A program made the position numbers and the translations under genes. DNA of 64,000 bases from positions 1,963,036 to 2,027,035 of the forward strand of contig NZ_CP009516.1 of the NCBI RefSeq assembly GCF_000970285.1. The letters are read 5' to 3'. Each line of letters begins with the position of its first letter. Position 1 is the stretch's first letter. The notes beneath the pieces were generated by a model. The model saw only the letters and a program-made list of their open reading frames with translations, searched no databases and was not told the DNA's origin. The DNA is from Methanosarcina horonobensis HB-1 = JCM 15518. GTDB taxonomy: Archaea; Halobacteriota; Methanosarcinia; Methanosarcinales; Methanosarcinaceae. Of this stretch, positions 28,476-38,793 are shown one piece after another.

Positions 28476-30455
28476 TCAGGGCTTGATCCCGAGTACATCC
28501 TCTACATATGCCCTGAAAATTTCTGCAACACTCCATGCCTGGGCAATAGTACCGCCTGGAGAGTGGGGGTAATCTCCATCAAACACCTCAGAGATGGTGC
28601 CTATACCTGCCGTTTCAAGATGCTCATCAAAGCCCTCAAGAAGATCTCTCATATATTCAAGACTGCTGTTCGAATAGTCATGTACTTTCAGGTAAGCTTT
28701 CACATAAGCTCCAAGGAGCCAGGGCCAGACTGTCCCATTATGATAGGCTGTGTCCCTGTTTAAGGCGTCTCCGAGGTACTGCCCTTTATATAGAGGATGA
28801 TCACTCGATAGACTTTTGAGCCCGAAGGGGGTAAGAAGATCAGTCTCAACCCTGTCAACGATCGCTTTTTCTTTCTCAGGGGAAAGCATAGTGTAAGGGA
28901 GCGAGACAGCAAAGATTTGATTGGGGCGAATTGCAGGGTCTTTAATCTGGTTTCCTGCCTCGTCCTGATATACAAGGTCAAAGAGACAGTTAGTCTCCGG
29001 GTTCCAGAAAGCGTTCTCAAAACTCAAAGCTACCCCATCTGCAAGAGTCTCATATAAAGAGACGTCTTCGCCAAGAAGCGTACCAAGGTAGGAAGCCGTT
29101 TTCAGGGCATTATACCAGAGGGCATTCACCTCACAGGCTTTACCTACCCTCGGAGTCACAGCCCATTCCCCGATTTTCGCGTCCATCCAGGTCAGTTGAG
29201 GTCCCTGCCGAATAAGGTAATCGGAATCCATGCCTATTCCGAAATCCGTACTATTACAATAGTTGTTTATAATCTCATCTACATTGTCCCAGATATCCGA
29301 AAGGAAAAGGAAGTCTTTGGTATATGCGAAATAGCGGTCAAGGGCATGAACAAACCAGAGAGATGCATCGACTGTATTATAGACCGGGTCTCCTCCAAAA
29401 GCCGGAAAGGTGTTAGGGACCAGACCTCTTCGACAATACCTGGCAAAGTTTCTGAGAGTTGACCTTGCCTCCTGGAAACGGTATGGAATTAAAAGCAATC
29501 CGGGTAGAGAAATCATGGCATCTCTCCCCCAGTCAGAGTACCAGTGATATCCCGCAATTACTGTATTTTCCCCTGTAACTCGGTTTTTCACTACAAAAGA
29601 GTCGGTTGCCTTTAGAAGTTTGAGAGCAAAAGGCTCGACAAGCTTCGAATCGAGAGCTAGAAGGTTCTGCCGATTTGCTTCCCTTATATAGAGTTTATCA
29701 ACCTTCTCGAGGGTAAGAGAAGAAATATCTCCTGTTGAAGCAGCAACAAAAAAGCGGGAAGTCCCGGGTTCGAGTTTGCCTTCAAAATAACCAGGATTGA
29801 AGTTATCCTCCTGAAAATTAAGCCCCCGTTGCTTCTCGGTATCGTACTCAAGGTTATAGTACCATACAGGAGCAGGGTGATACTGAAGATTGGATGAAAT
29901 CGAGAAAGTAAAACCAGTAGAGCTTGCCAGCCGTACTTCCGTAGACCCGGATCTCTGGAAGAAAGAAAGGTATCCTGAACGAGCAGTCAGATTAAAATCT
30001 CTTGAGCTTACCAGAGGGAAAATTTTCAGCAAAGCTCCCTCTCTTCTGGATGTAATATCATAGAGGACATAGGTTGTGTTACTGTTATGGGCCATGAAGA
30101 CCTTTTTCTTTATGGTAAAATCACCGGGATGGTAAACCCAGAGAGGAAACGGGTTACGAATAAATTCAGAAAGATACTCAAAGCCTGTAGGACTGATAGT
30201 ATCCGGATATTTATGGACGGCAAGTTTATAAATTTCTTCATTAATAGAAATTTCCTCATCAAGGGAAGAAAGCAGCAAAAGCCTTCCAGGAGAATTCTCC
30301 GGAGTTGCTACAAGCAGTCCGTGATAAGTCCTTGTCCCTGCCCCGATAATTGTAGAAGAAGCATATCCTCCAAGCCCGTTTCCTATAACCCATTCTCTTT
30401 TTATTCCTTCTTCGTATGTTGAAAGAAAATCTGTTCCAAACCTGCCCCCATTCAT
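28476..30455 (-). CDS. Amylo-alpha-1,6-glucosidase (glycogen debranching), copy 1
   Basis: 659 residues. The N-terminal beta-sandwich (GDE_N-like; GNGLGGYASSTIIGAGTRTY, YHGLLVATPENSPGR) is followed by an (alpha/alpha)6 barrel with GYHWYSDWGRDAMISLPGLL near 305 and the acidic catalytic region (HNGTVWPWLLGAY, about 600). It removes alpha-1,6 branch glucose from glycogen in the cytoplasm. It is about 80 percent alike to the neighbour at 30738, and the same length, a tandem duplication that also copied the flanks. Both copies keep the Asp/Glu-bearing motifs, so both may be active. Confidence 0.92.
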   Translation of the reverse strand: MNGGRFGTDFLSTYEEGIKREWVIGNGLGGYASSTIIGAGTRTYHGLLVATPENSPGRLLLLSSLDEEISINEEIYKLAVHKYPDTISPTGFEYLSEFIRNPFPLWVYHPGDFTIKKKVFMAHNSNTTYVLYDITSRREGALLKIFPLVSSRDFNLTARSGYLSFFQRSGSTEVRLASSTGFTFSISSNLQYHPAPVWYYNLEYDTEKQRGLNFQEDNFNPGYFEGKLEPGTSRFFVAASTGDISSLTLEKVDKLYIREANRQNLLALDSKLVEPFALKLLKATDSFVVKNRVTGENTVIAGYHWYSDWGRDAMISLPGLLLIPYRFQEARSTLRNFARYCRRGLVPNTFPAFGGDPVYNTVDASLWFVHALDRYFAYTKDFLFLSDIWDNVDEIINNYCNSTDFGIGMDSDYLIRQGPQLTWMDAKIGEWAVTPRVGKACEVNALWYNALKTASYLGTLLGEDVSLYETLADGVALSFENAFWNPETNCLFDLVYQDEAGNQIKDPAIRPNQIFAVSLPYTMLSPEKEKAIVDRVETDLLTPFGLKSLSSDHPLYKGQYLGDALNRDTAYHNGTVWPWLLGAYVKAYLKVHDYSNSSLEYMRDLLEGFDEHLETAGIGTISEVFDGDYPHSPGGTIAQAWSVAEIFRAYVEDVLGIKP

Positions 30456-30737
30456 GTATATTTGATTAGAGTTGATTTATTAAATAGCTGTACGTTTGGA
30501 AAAAGCTAGCTCGGTCTTCGGTAGTATCGCAATTTTACTGTAATTCTAAGTCAAATTTTGCATATTGCAATTTGGCTCCTATGATATCCGCACACTGTCA
30601 CCAGAGTGCATTATTTTAGGGGGCGGAGTTAGGAACGATCCATAATGCTTCCGTTGATCCGAGACGAGGTAAAAAAACTGCCGAATAATTATGTCAACAA
30701 ACCAGAGATTACAAAAAGTTGTACACAAACTCCTTTT

Positions 30738-32717
30738 TCAAGGCTTGATCTCAATTATATCCTCTACATATGCCCTGAGAATTTCTGCAACGCTCCAAGC
30801 CTGGGCAATAGTACCTCCAGGAGAGTGAGGGTAGTCACCATCAAACACTTCGGAAATGGTACCTATGCCTGCGGTTTCAAGATGTATGTCAAAGCCCTGG
30901 AGAAGAGCCTTCATATCCTCAAGGCTGCTTTCCGAATAATTATTTACCTTTCTGTAAGCTTTCACGTAAGCTCCGAGGAGCCAAGGCCAGACTGTCCCGT
31001 TGTGGTAGGCTGTATCTCTGGTAAGGGCGTCTCCGCGATACTGTCCTTTATATAAAAGATGATCTCTCGAGAGAGTTCTGAGCCCGAAAGGAGTAAGAAG
31101 ATCGCTTTTAACCCGATCTACGATAGTTCTTTCTTTTTCAGGAGAAAGCATGGTATAGGGAAGTGATACAGCAAATATCTGGTTCGGGCGGATTGCAGGG
31201 TCTTTAATCTGGTTTCCTGCTTCATCCTGATATACGAGATCGAAGAGACAGTTAGCCTCAGGGTTCCAGAATACGTTCTCGAAATTTGAAGCGACTCCAG
31301 CTGCAAGAGTCTCATATAAGGAGGTATCCTTGCCGAGAAGGGTACCCAGGTAGGAAGCCGTTTTTAAGGCGTTATACCAGAGAGCATTTATCTCACAGGC
31401 TTTACCTGCTCTTGGAGTCACTGCCCACTCTCCAATCTTCGCATCCATCCAGGTTAGTTGGGGTCCCTGCTTAATAAGGTAATCTGAATCCATACCTATT
31501 CCAAAATCCGTGCCATTACGGTAGTTGTCTATAATATTGTCTACAGTGTCCCAGATGTCCGTGAGGAAAAGGAAGTCTTTGGTATATGCGAAATAGCGGC
31601 AAAGGGCATGGATAAACCAGAGAGAAGCGTCCACTGCATTGTAGACCGGCTCTCCTCCAAAAGATGAGTAAGTGTTGGGAATCAAGCCTTTTCGAGAGTG
31701 TCTGGAAAAATATTCGAGAGCGGATCTGGCTTCTTTGAAACGATACGGAATTAAAAACAGGCCAGGCAGAGAAATCATGGCATCCCTTCCCCAATCAGAG
31801 TACCAGTGATATCCTGCAATCACTGTATTTTCACCTGAAGAAGGATGTTTTACTATAAAAAGATCAGTTGCTTTTAGAAGTTTGAGAGCAAAAGGTTCGG
31901 TAAGCTTCGAATTGAGAGCAAGAAGGTTCTGCCGATTTGCTTCTCTTGAATAAAGTTCGTCAACATGCTCGAGGGTAAAAGAAGAAATATCTCCTGTTGA
32001 AGCAGCAATAAAGAAGTGGGAAGTCCCGGGTTCGAGTTTGCTTTCAAAATAGCCGGGAGTGAAATCGTCTTCTTCGAAGTTGCATGCCCGTTGTTTCTCG
32101 ATATCATATTCTAAATTATAGTACCATTTGGGGTCAGCATGATACTCGAGATTGGATGAAAGAGAGAAAATAAAACCATTGGAGCTTTCCAGTTCTACTC
32201 CCGCAGGGTTAGTTTTCTGGGAAAAGGAAAGGTATCCTGAGCGAATAGTATAATGGAAGTCTCTTGAGTTTACCAGAGGGTAAATTCTTAACATAGCTCC
32301 TTCTTTTCTGGATGTAATATCATAGAGAATACAGGTTGTATTACTATTATGCACCATGAAAACTTTTTTCTTTACAGTAAAATCCCCGGGCTGGTAAACC
32401 CAGAGAGGAAATGGGTTGGGGATAAATTCGGAAAGATAATTAAAGCCCTCAGGAGAAATTATGTCCGGGTATTTATGGGCTGCAAGTTTATAAATTTCTT
32501 CGTTGATAGAGATTTCCTCGTCAAGGGAAGAAAGAAACAAAAACCTTCCAGGGGGATTTTCGGAAGCTGCTACAAGCAGCCCGTGGTAAGTCCTTGTCCC
32601 TGCCCCGATGACCGTAGAGGAAGCATATCCTCCAAGTCCGTTTCCTGTAACCCATTCTCTTTTTATTCCTTCTTCGTATGTTGAAAGAAAATCTGCTCCA
32701 AACCTGCCCTCACTCAT
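30738..32717 (-). CDS. Amylo-alpha-1,6-glucosidase (glycogen debranching), copy 2
   Basis: 659 residues, same domain plan as copy 1. Differences are spread over the whole length (for example VKHPSSGENTVIAGYHWYSD versus VKNRVTGENTVIAGYHWYSD), which suggests an old duplication with retained function rather than recent conversion. Catalytic barrel motifs SDWGRDAMISLPGLFLIPYR and YHNGTVWPWLLGAY are intact. Upstream sequence of about 95 bases is shared with copy 1, so promoter control is probably the same. Confidence 0.92.
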   Translation of the reverse strand: MSEGRFGADFLSTYEEGIKREWVTGNGLGGYASSTVIGAGTRTYHGLLVAASENPPGRFLFLSSLDEEISINEEIYKLAAHKYPDIISPEGFNYLSEFIPNPFPLWVYQPGDFTVKKKVFMVHNSNTTCILYDITSRKEGAMLRIYPLVNSRDFHYTIRSGYLSFSQKTNPAGVELESSNGFIFSLSSNLEYHADPKWYYNLEYDIEKQRACNFEEDDFTPGYFESKLEPGTSHFFIAASTGDISSFTLEHVDELYSREANRQNLLALNSKLTEPFALKLLKATDLFIVKHPSSGENTVIAGYHWYSDWGRDAMISLPGLFLIPYRFKEARSALEYFSRHSRKGLIPNTYSSFGGEPVYNAVDASLWFIHALCRYFAYTKDFLFLTDIWDTVDNIIDNYRNGTDFGIGMDSDYLIKQGPQLTWMDAKIGEWAVTPRAGKACEINALWYNALKTASYLGTLLGKDTSLYETLAAGVASNFENVFWNPEANCLFDLVYQDEAGNQIKDPAIRPNQIFAVSLPYTMLSPEKERTIVDRVKSDLLTPFGLRTLSRDHLLYKGQYRGDALTRDTAYHNGTVWPWLLGAYVKAYRKVNNYSESSLEDMKALLQGFDIHLETAGIGTISEVFDGDYPHSPGGTIAQAWSVAEILRAYVEDIIEIKP

Positions 32718-32892
32718 GTATATTGATAAGAGTCGATTTATTAAATAAATGCACGTTTGAAAAACTAGCCGGGTCTTCGGCAGTATCGCAATTTTGCTGT
32801 AAATGCCAAGGGACCCTTACCTGAAATATCACATCCTCAAGTGCTTTCTTTCATGCTAAACAGCCAGCTTACAGCAAGCAAGAGCTGCAAAA

Positions 32893-33858
32893 TTACGATC
32901 TGGCAAAAACGATCTTGAGATTTTCATTCGCCAGACCGACTGCGCTGCAGGTTGCAGGCGTGCCTGCAAGTGCGTTTAGCATCACGAAATCGTGTATAGT
33001 TCCCATGTATCGAACGGCTGTAACATTGACCCCTGCCTGAATCAGTTTATGTGCGTATGCCTCGCCTTCGTCGCGAAGCACATCATTTTCATCAGTAATA
33101 ATAAGAGCCGGAGGCTGTCCCTTAAGCTGTTCAATAGATGCCTGTAGAGGAGATGCTGTCGGCTGCTTTCGTGCTTCTTCATCAGGTAAATAATTGTCCC
33201 AGAACCACTTCATTGCTTCCCTGGTAAGCCAGATTCCGGTTGAATACTGCTGATATGACTGAGTATCAAAATTAGCATCAGTCACAGGATAGAAGAGCAC
33301 CTGATAATCAATTTTAGGCCCACCCCTCTCTTTTACCAGGAGCATGACAGCTGCAACCATATTCCCGCCTACACTGTCTCCAGCAACTGCAAGCCGTGAG
33401 CTGTCCAGTCTGAGTTCTTTTCCGTTTTCAGCAATATATTTAGTCGCAGCATATGCCTCTTCGATCTGCGCAGGATACTTTGCCTCAGGAGCCGGCGTGA
33501 AATTGACAAATACAACCGCAGCGTTAGCTCCATTGGCGATTTCCCTGACCAGCCGATCATGCGTATCTTTTCCCCCGAGAACCCAGCCGGCGCCATGAAA
33601 ATACATCACGACCGGTAAGTTTTCCTTACTTCCTTCTGGTCTTAGTATTCTAATCGAAACTTTTCCCTGAGGACCGACCGGAATATCCATGTCTTCGATG
33701 TCTGCAGGCAGTTTTGCGACATCACTAGCCTGCAAATCTGAAAGAACTTTACGGGCATCTTTCGGAGAAAGTTTGTAGATTGGCGTTCCACCCTGCTTGT
33801 TGACATTTTCTACAAATTCTCTGGTAGCTGGTTCGAGTAGCTCAATAGTATGATTCAT
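32893..33858 (-). CDS. Alpha/beta hydrolase, HSL-type esterase
   Basis: 321 residues. YFHGAGWVLGG (about 92-102) is the oxyanion HG(G/A)xW motif of hormone-sensitive-lipase-type esterases; AGDSVGGNM (about 165) holds the nucleophile Ser; ITDENDVLRDEG supplies the Asp and TIHDFVML the His. All three triad residues are present. It hydrolyses short acyl esters; no natural substrate can be named. GGAGGATTATCA precedes the ATG. It lies 90 bases upstream of a second hydrolase gene on the same strand, and the two may be co-expressed. Bacterial-like sequence suggests transfer. Confidence 0.88.
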   Translation of the reverse strand: MNHTIELLEPATREFVENVNKQGGTPIYKLSPKDARKVLSDLQASDVAKLPADIEDMDIPVGPQGKVSIRILRPEGSKENLPVVMYFHGAGWVLGGKDTHDRLVREIANGANAAVVFVNFTPAPEAKYPAQIEEAYAATKYIAENGKELRLDSSRLAVAGDSVGGNMVAAVMLLVKERGGPKIDYQVLFYPVTDANFDTQSYQQYSTGIWLTREAMKWFWDNYLPDEEARKQPTASPLQASIEQLKGQPPALIITDENDVLRDEGEAYAHKLIQAGVNVTAVRYMGTIHDFVMLNALAGTPATCSAVGLANENLKIVFARS

Positions 33859-33939
33859 TGATAATCCTCCTGTATGAAAATCTGATTAAGCTGACAATCA
33901 TACCTGGTTTTTATTCGGTTTATTGTATTACCTCATTGC

Positions 33940-34749
33940 CTAGCACTTTGTCGTGGCATTTGCTGCATCTGTTATCAGCCTGGTTACCTCATCAGGATGT
34001 GAGACTAAAGAGGCGTGGTCGGATGATATTGAGACAACTTCCCTTGCTCCAATGCGTTCTGCCATAAAACGCTCCAGGTCGGGATTGATAATCCTGTCGT
34101 TCTCTGATATCAGGTACCAGGAAGGCTTGGACTTCCATGCTGCCTGAGTGGTTTTTTCGCCGAAAATGCTTGCTGGGACAGGTTTTTGTACTGCGGCCAT
34201 CACCCTGGCCTGAACAGGATCGACATCCTGAGCAAACGATTCCGGAAAAGCCTCTGGATCAATCCATAGAAAGCCCTCGGAGTCAGGGAGAAGATTTGCC
34301 ATGCCAGGTGCAGCGGGCATTCGCTCATTGAGCTCACCAAGGACTTCTCCTTCGTCAGGAGCAAATGCAGAAATATAAACCAACCCGACAACATTGGACG
34401 CATTAGCCCCCGCCTCAGTAATCACCGCGCCACCGTATGAGTGGCCGACAAGGATTGTAGGGCCGCTTTGCATAGCTAATACGCGGCGTGTTACTGCAGC
34501 ATCCTCAGCTAGTGAGGTCAAAGGGATCTGGACAGCTGTAACATTATACCCTTTTTCCTGAAGTAGCGGAATAACCTTGCTCCAGCTTGACCCATCAGCC
34601 CAGGCACCGTGCACCAGGACAATGTTCGGTTTGGAGAGCGTTTCGGAATCTCTGGAGACGTTAGCAGGTTGTGCCTGAGCATTTATGAAAGCAATACTTA
34701 CTACAAAAATGATCGCGGATAATGCGACAAGTAAATACTTCTTTGTCAT
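33940..34749 (-). CDS. Secreted alpha/beta hydrolase
   Basis: 269 residues from the ATG at 34749. GGGGATGGATTCAG lies just upstream, so this is preferred over the longer frame. A signal peptide (about 1-26, ending AQAQ) precedes a classical fold: VLVHGAWADGSSW oxyanion region, VGHSYGGAV nucleophile elbow, and ISSDHASLVSHPDEV with the catalytic His. Similar proteins are widespread in soil bacteria, usually annotated as EstC-like hydrolases. The export signal suggests an extracellular or cell-surface substrate. Possibly acquired from bacteria. Confidence 0.85.
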   Translation of the reverse strand: MTKKYLLVALSAIIFVVSIAFINAQAQPANVSRDSETLSKPNIVLVHGAWADGSSWSKVIPLLQEKGYNVTAVQIPLTSLAEDAAVTRRVLAMQSGPTILVGHSYGGAVITEAGANASNVVGLVYISAFAPDEGEVLGELNERMPAAPGMANLLPDSEGFLWIDPEAFPESFAQDVDPVQARVMAAVQKPVPASIFGEKTTQAAWKSKPSWYLISENDRIINPDLERFMAERIGAREVVSISSDHASLVSHPDEVTRLITDAANATTKC

Positions 34750-35348
34750 CTGAATCCATCCCCATTCGTTATAGCTGAATGACCAAATATAAATCATGGA
34801 ATTAAAGAAATATGCGAACGATCAAACCCCACATCAAATGACAGCCTTATATCCCGCGATCGTTCACTGATTGATGTTTCAAATTTTAATTATAGTCCTC
34901 ACAGTAAACATCCACAGTAAAAATTCACAATAAATATTTACAGTAAACATTGACACTTCATAATCCAGCACTGTGCTGTGGAGTGACAGTTAAAATGTAC
35001 TTAATTCGTGAGTTGACTATTAATCACTCTCACTTTTAACTAACTACTTTCATTTTTGACTAAAAATTTAAATTTCGATTGCTGATGAATAGTGTATAAA
35101 TTACTGGAAAATATATAAATTAAATCGAATAAATTTTCCTTATAATTAACAATTCTGGAAAGTATGGACAAAAGAAATCAAAAAATATTTGCCATTTGTC
35201 AACTGCATTTTTATGCACCGGTTTCAGAAACCCTATCCCGGAGCAAAACTTTAATAGCTTTCGGGAAAAATCATTTCCATTAATATTCTGTATTTTTAAT
35301 AAAAATTTTAGGAAGATATAAAGGATTTCTAAAGGGGAGTAGAAAAGC
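34750..35348. other. Intergenic region with degenerate CAGTAAA repeats
   Basis: Between 34897 and 34952 CACAGTAAACAT-like units recur four times imperfectly. The rest is AT-rich. AAAGGGGAGTAGAAAAGC before 35349 is the ribosome site of the dehydrogenase gene. Confidence 0.5.
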
Positions 35349-36509
35349 GTGGCAGAAAACAGGACATACACTTACCTGAACCCAAAAGTAGCCCTTATGG
35401 GGCCTGGATGCGTAAAAGAAATCGGCAGGCATGCAAAAGACTTTGGGGCTACGAAAGCCCTAATAGTTTCAGGGAAAAGCAGACATGGAGAAGAGCTTGC
35501 ACTGGACATATATAAAATTCTTGAAAAAGCAGGCATAGAAGCAGTAATCTTTCCGGGAGCGGACCCGAACCCTACTGATACGTCAGTTATGGAAGGAGCA
35601 GATCTTTACAGGAAAGAAGACTGTAATGTGATAGTTGCTGTCGGGGGAGGAAGCCCTATGGATTGTGCAAAAGCGGTCGGCATTGTGGTATATAATGGTA
35701 AAAGGATTAATGATTACGAAGGTGTGGGAAAAGTTACGAAAGGAATTCCTCCTCTTATTACAGTAAATACGACTGCGGGTACTGCGAGTGAAATGACGAG
35801 TTTTACAATTATTACGGATACGGATAGGCACATCAAAATGGCTATTGTTGACCCGCGGATCACACCCGATGTAGCAGTCAACGACCCCGAATTAATGGTA
35901 AGCATGCCTCCTGCGCTAACGGCTGCAACAGGAATGGACGCGCTGACACACGCAGTCGAAGCTTATGTTTCCACAATGGCTACCCCGACAACAGACGCAG
36001 CTGCTATCAAGTCCATAGAACTCATTTCAAAATATTTACGTGAAGCCGTTGCCCATGGGGAAGATGTGCAGACAAGGGACATGATGGCACACGCCGAATA
36101 TCTTGCAGGCATCGCTTTCAATAATGCAAGCCTTGGTTATGTACATTCTATGGCTCACCAGCTAGGAGGTTTTTATAACCTTCCGCACGGGGTCTGCAAT
36201 GCTATCCTTCTGCCTTATGTCGAGGCATACAGTAAGCAGGTTGTCCCGGAACGCTTTGCCGATATCGCAAAAGCAATGGGAGAAAAAGTTGAAGGGCTAA
36301 GTCCGGAAGAGGCTGCAGACCGGGCTATAGACGTAATCAGGAAACTTGCATCCGATATAGGAATTCCTTCAGGCTTAAAAGAGCTTGGCGCAAAAGAAGA
36401 AGATCTCGAACTTCTGGCGAAAAATGCCATGCAGGATGTTTGCCGCCTCACAAGTCCAAGAGAATTCTCGAAAGAGGAGATTATTGAGATTTACCAGAAA
36501 GCTATGTAA
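35349..36509 (+). CDS. Iron-containing (type III) alcohol dehydrogenase
   Basis: 386 residues with GTG start. The nucleotide-binding GGGSPMDCAKA (about 97-107), TAGTASEMT, and metal-ligand region GMDALTHAVEAY (about 197) and AHQLGGFYNLPHGVCNAI (about 262-280) with three His are intact. The family reduces aldehydes or oxidises alcohols with NAD(P)H and an Fe2+ ion in the cytoplasm. It begins the island and is followed by a LURP-one-like gene after 70 bases. GGGGAGTAGAAAAGC gives a good start signal. The true substrate is unclear; butanol/1,3-propanediol-type enzymes are near relatives. Confidence 0.92.
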   Translation: MAENRTYTYLNPKVALMGPGCVKEIGRHAKDFGATKALIVSGKSRHGEELALDIYKILEKAGIEAVIFPGADPNPTDTSVMEGADLYRKEDCNVIVAVGGGSPMDCAKAVGIVVYNGKRINDYEGVGKVTKGIPPLITVNTTAGTASEMTSFTIITDTDRHIKMAIVDPRITPDVAVNDPELMVSMPPALTAATGMDALTHAVEAYVSTMATPTTDAAAIKSIELISKYLREAVAHGEDVQTRDMMAHAEYLAGIAFNNASLGYVHSMAHQLGGFYNLPHGVCNAILLPYVEAYSKQVVPERFADIAKAMGEKVEGLSPEEAADRAIDVIRKLASDIGIPSGLKELGAKEEDLELLAKNAMQDVCRLTSPREFSKEEIIEIYQKAM

Positions 36510-36579
36510 CCTGAAAGAGTACCTTATGAACGATCTGGAATCAAAAATCAGGGTTGAAGATAAAAAAGAGAGGAATTTT

Positions 36580-37104
36580 ATGATCGGTTATGGTGGGCTT
36601 AAAGGCCGTGGGGGAGAAAGCAGGCACATCTACAGGATGCATGAAAAACTCATTTCCATTGGAGACGATTACTGGATTGAGGACGAAAACGGAAAAAAAG
36701 CTTTCTATGTGGATGGAAAAGCCCTCAGCCTGCGCAATACCCTGGTTTTAAAAGATACACAGGGAAATGATCTTTACAAAATTCAGAAAAGATTGCTTAA
36801 AATAAGGGATACGATGGATATCAAGCGGGCTGACGGTGGTCTCGCAGCAACAATTAAAAAAGCCTTCATTAAGATTTTACGGGGCAGATGGATAGTTGAA
36901 GTTCCAGACGGGCCAAATATGGAGATCCGGGGCAATATTCTGGATTACAATTATGAGATTGATTCCAATGGACAGAGAATTGCACAGGTCTCAAAAAAAT
37001 GGTTCCGCATGCGGGATACCTACGGAGTGGAGATTGAGCCCGGACAGGATGCTGCTCTGATCCTGGCAATTGCAGCTACTCTTGACCAGATGGAGCATGA
37101 TTGA
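36580..37104 (+). CDS. LURP-one-related protein
   Basis: 174 residues from ATG 36580, preceded by GAGAGGAATTTT; an ATG 54 bases upstream is possible but has no ribosome site. The repeated strand pattern DDYWIEDENGKKAFYVDGKA, LVLKDTQGNDLYKIQKRLLK and DTMDIKRADGGLAATIKKAF is the tubby-like LURP-one barrel. Such proteins in plants and prokaryotes are linked to stress or membrane attachment, but the biochemical role is unknown. A second copy lies at 54291-54818, about 60 percent alike. It probably shares a transcript with the dehydrogenase. Confidence 0.85.
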   Translation: MIGYGGLKGRGGESRHIYRMHEKLISIGDDYWIEDENGKKAFYVDGKALSLRNTLVLKDTQGNDLYKIQKRLLKIRDTMDIKRADGGLAATIKKAFIKILRGRWIVEVPDGPNMEIRGNILDYNYEIDSNGQRIAQVSKKWFRMRDTYGVEIEPGQDAALILAIAATLDQMEHD

Positions 37105-37257
37105 TAGGACTACAATTTTGAGATAGACTACTATTGATATCGGAGAGCATACTGTTGTAATCTTCTCTTCCATGATAGTCTTTTCTTCCATGCGAATCTT
37201 ATTGACAAGTTAGAAAAGAAACACCTTAATGAAAATAAATACGTGGGAGGTATGGAC

Positions 37258-38274
37258 ATAAATGTAAGCAATTTTTCAATGCAAACTAAAGTTATGATCT
37301 ACAGTATTGCTGCGGTTATCCTGACAATCGGAATGCGAGATATAGCCACTATACTCATACCTATTTTTTTCTCGGTTTTTATTTTTCTAATCTTTGCCCC
37401 TCTCATCTACTGGCTCAAGAGGAAAGGAATTCCGGGGGGAGTAAGTATTGGTCTGGTAATCCTCTTCTTTATCATGGTTTTTACTGGTACCGGAGTTCTG
37501 CTTATGGAATTTTTACCTCAATTCACCAGCCAGATCCCTGACTATCAGATCCAATTAACGGAAAGCATGGAAAGCCTTGCAGGATATCTGCCGGTAGGAA
37601 TGCCACTGGAAGGATTTCTACCTGATATAGGAGTGTTTATTGTTGGCCTGACAGCTGGACTCCTTACAACGATTTTGAATGCCGGAACCACCGTAGGCCT
37701 CATTATCATAACGACAATTTTTTTACTTCTGGACATTGCAGTCCCGGGAAAAATTCGAAAAGAAGCTAAAAAACACCCTTTCCTGTTATCCCGAACTAAT
37801 GATCTTGGGAGTAAGCTTGTGGACTATATCGTTATAAGAACAGGAATTAACCTGGTAGGAGGTATAGGGGCTGCCCTAATTCTTTTCATAGGTGGTATAG
37901 ATTTTGCGATTCTCTGGGGTATATTAACATTTATTCTCGGTTACATTCCTTACATTGGATTTTTTCTGGCCGTTCTTCCACCGACACTCCTCGGATTATT
38001 TAAGTACGGAATTGCAGGAGCGATGGCCGTTTTTGTCGCTATATGGCTTCTTAACCTGCTTATAGAAAACATCCTTTTTCCATCCGTTGCAGGGAAAGGT
38101 TTTGAATTACCTCCGTCAATCATTTTTATATCTCTTATGTACTGGACTTATGTACTGGGTACTCCTGGTGCACTTATAGCCGTACCCCTTACAATGGTTG
38201 TGAAAATGGTCATAGAAAGTTCCGGTGATATGCGATGGAGGACAGAGTTGAGAGAGTCTGAAAAAGAGGATTAA
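37258..38274 (+). CDS. AI-2E-family membrane protein, possible AUA start
   Basis: 338 residues from ATA. The AI-2E family pattern is visible: two N-terminal helices, an ARWLKRKGIP-like loop (YWLKRKGIPGG), a central periplasmic-type domain, then GGIDFAILWGILTFILGYIPYIG and a Pro/Gly-rich C-terminal helical set. GGGAGG at 37245-37250 is seven bases before ATA 37258; the in-frame GTG 37243 overlaps the ribosome site and ATG 37252 lies one base after it, so neither is well placed. Comparison with the paralogue at 39512 (METNSS..) supports a start here. AI-2E proteins include exporters and Na+/H+ antiporters. Confidence 0.85.
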   Translation: MNVSNFSMQTKVMIYSIAAVILTIGMRDIATILIPIFFSVFIFLIFAPLIYWLKRKGIPGGVSIGLVILFFIMVFTGTGVLLMEFLPQFTSQIPDYQIQLTESMESLAGYLPVGMPLEGFLPDIGVFIVGLTAGLLTTILNAGTTVGLIIITTIFLLLDIAVPGKIRKEAKKHPFLLSRTNDLGSKLVDYIVIRTGINLVGGIGAALILFIGGIDFAILWGILTFILGYIPYIGFFLAVLPPTLLGLFKYGIAGAMAVFVAIWLLNLLIENILFPSVAGKGFELPPSIIFISLMYWTYVLGTPGALIAVPLTMVVKMVIESSGDMRWRTELRESEKED

Positions 38275-38793
38275 TAAAAAGGAGATTAGTAAAAAGAGGT
38301 AAATAAAAAGGATTAATAAAAAAGAGCAAGCGGAGTAAATGTAAGAGAGCAAGCGGAGTAACTGCAAGCAAAAATAATTTTTTGAAAAATCCGAAGATTT
38401 TTCGACAGGACAGGATGGAAATCAGTTGATTATCTGGCACTTCTTTCAAATCTATTTTTTCTCAAAAGACATATAAATAGATGCAAAATTATAAATCGAG
38501 TAAATATATTTATTAATATATCTGTAATTAGGATAGGAAATATCTTTGACCGATTCAGGGTAACTTTTACTACCGATATCCAGAAGAGTATGCCTCGTTG
38601 GATACCGAAACCAAGGTATTTACTAAGTTCATATGGGAAAAAGGATCAGAGGAAAATAAGGAATCCTTTAGCATATCAGGAAAGTTCAGGACTGAGATAA
38701 AACAGAGGGAGTAACTTTCAAAGAATAGAGATGGATGAGCTGAAGCGGTAGACTACACAACAATGAGAGCAACCTGAGACAAAAGGAATTTCC
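38275..38793. other. Intergenic region with short repeats
   Basis: Direct repeat AGAGCAAGCGGAGTAA at 38323-38338 and 38346-38361. Further on AT-rich, including ATATTTATTAATATATC near 38504. No gene recognised. Confidence 0.5.

Noticed and set aside
37252-37254. ATG as start of AI-2E gene at 37258
   Set aside because: Only one base after the ribosome site; kept as an alternative but spacing argues against it.
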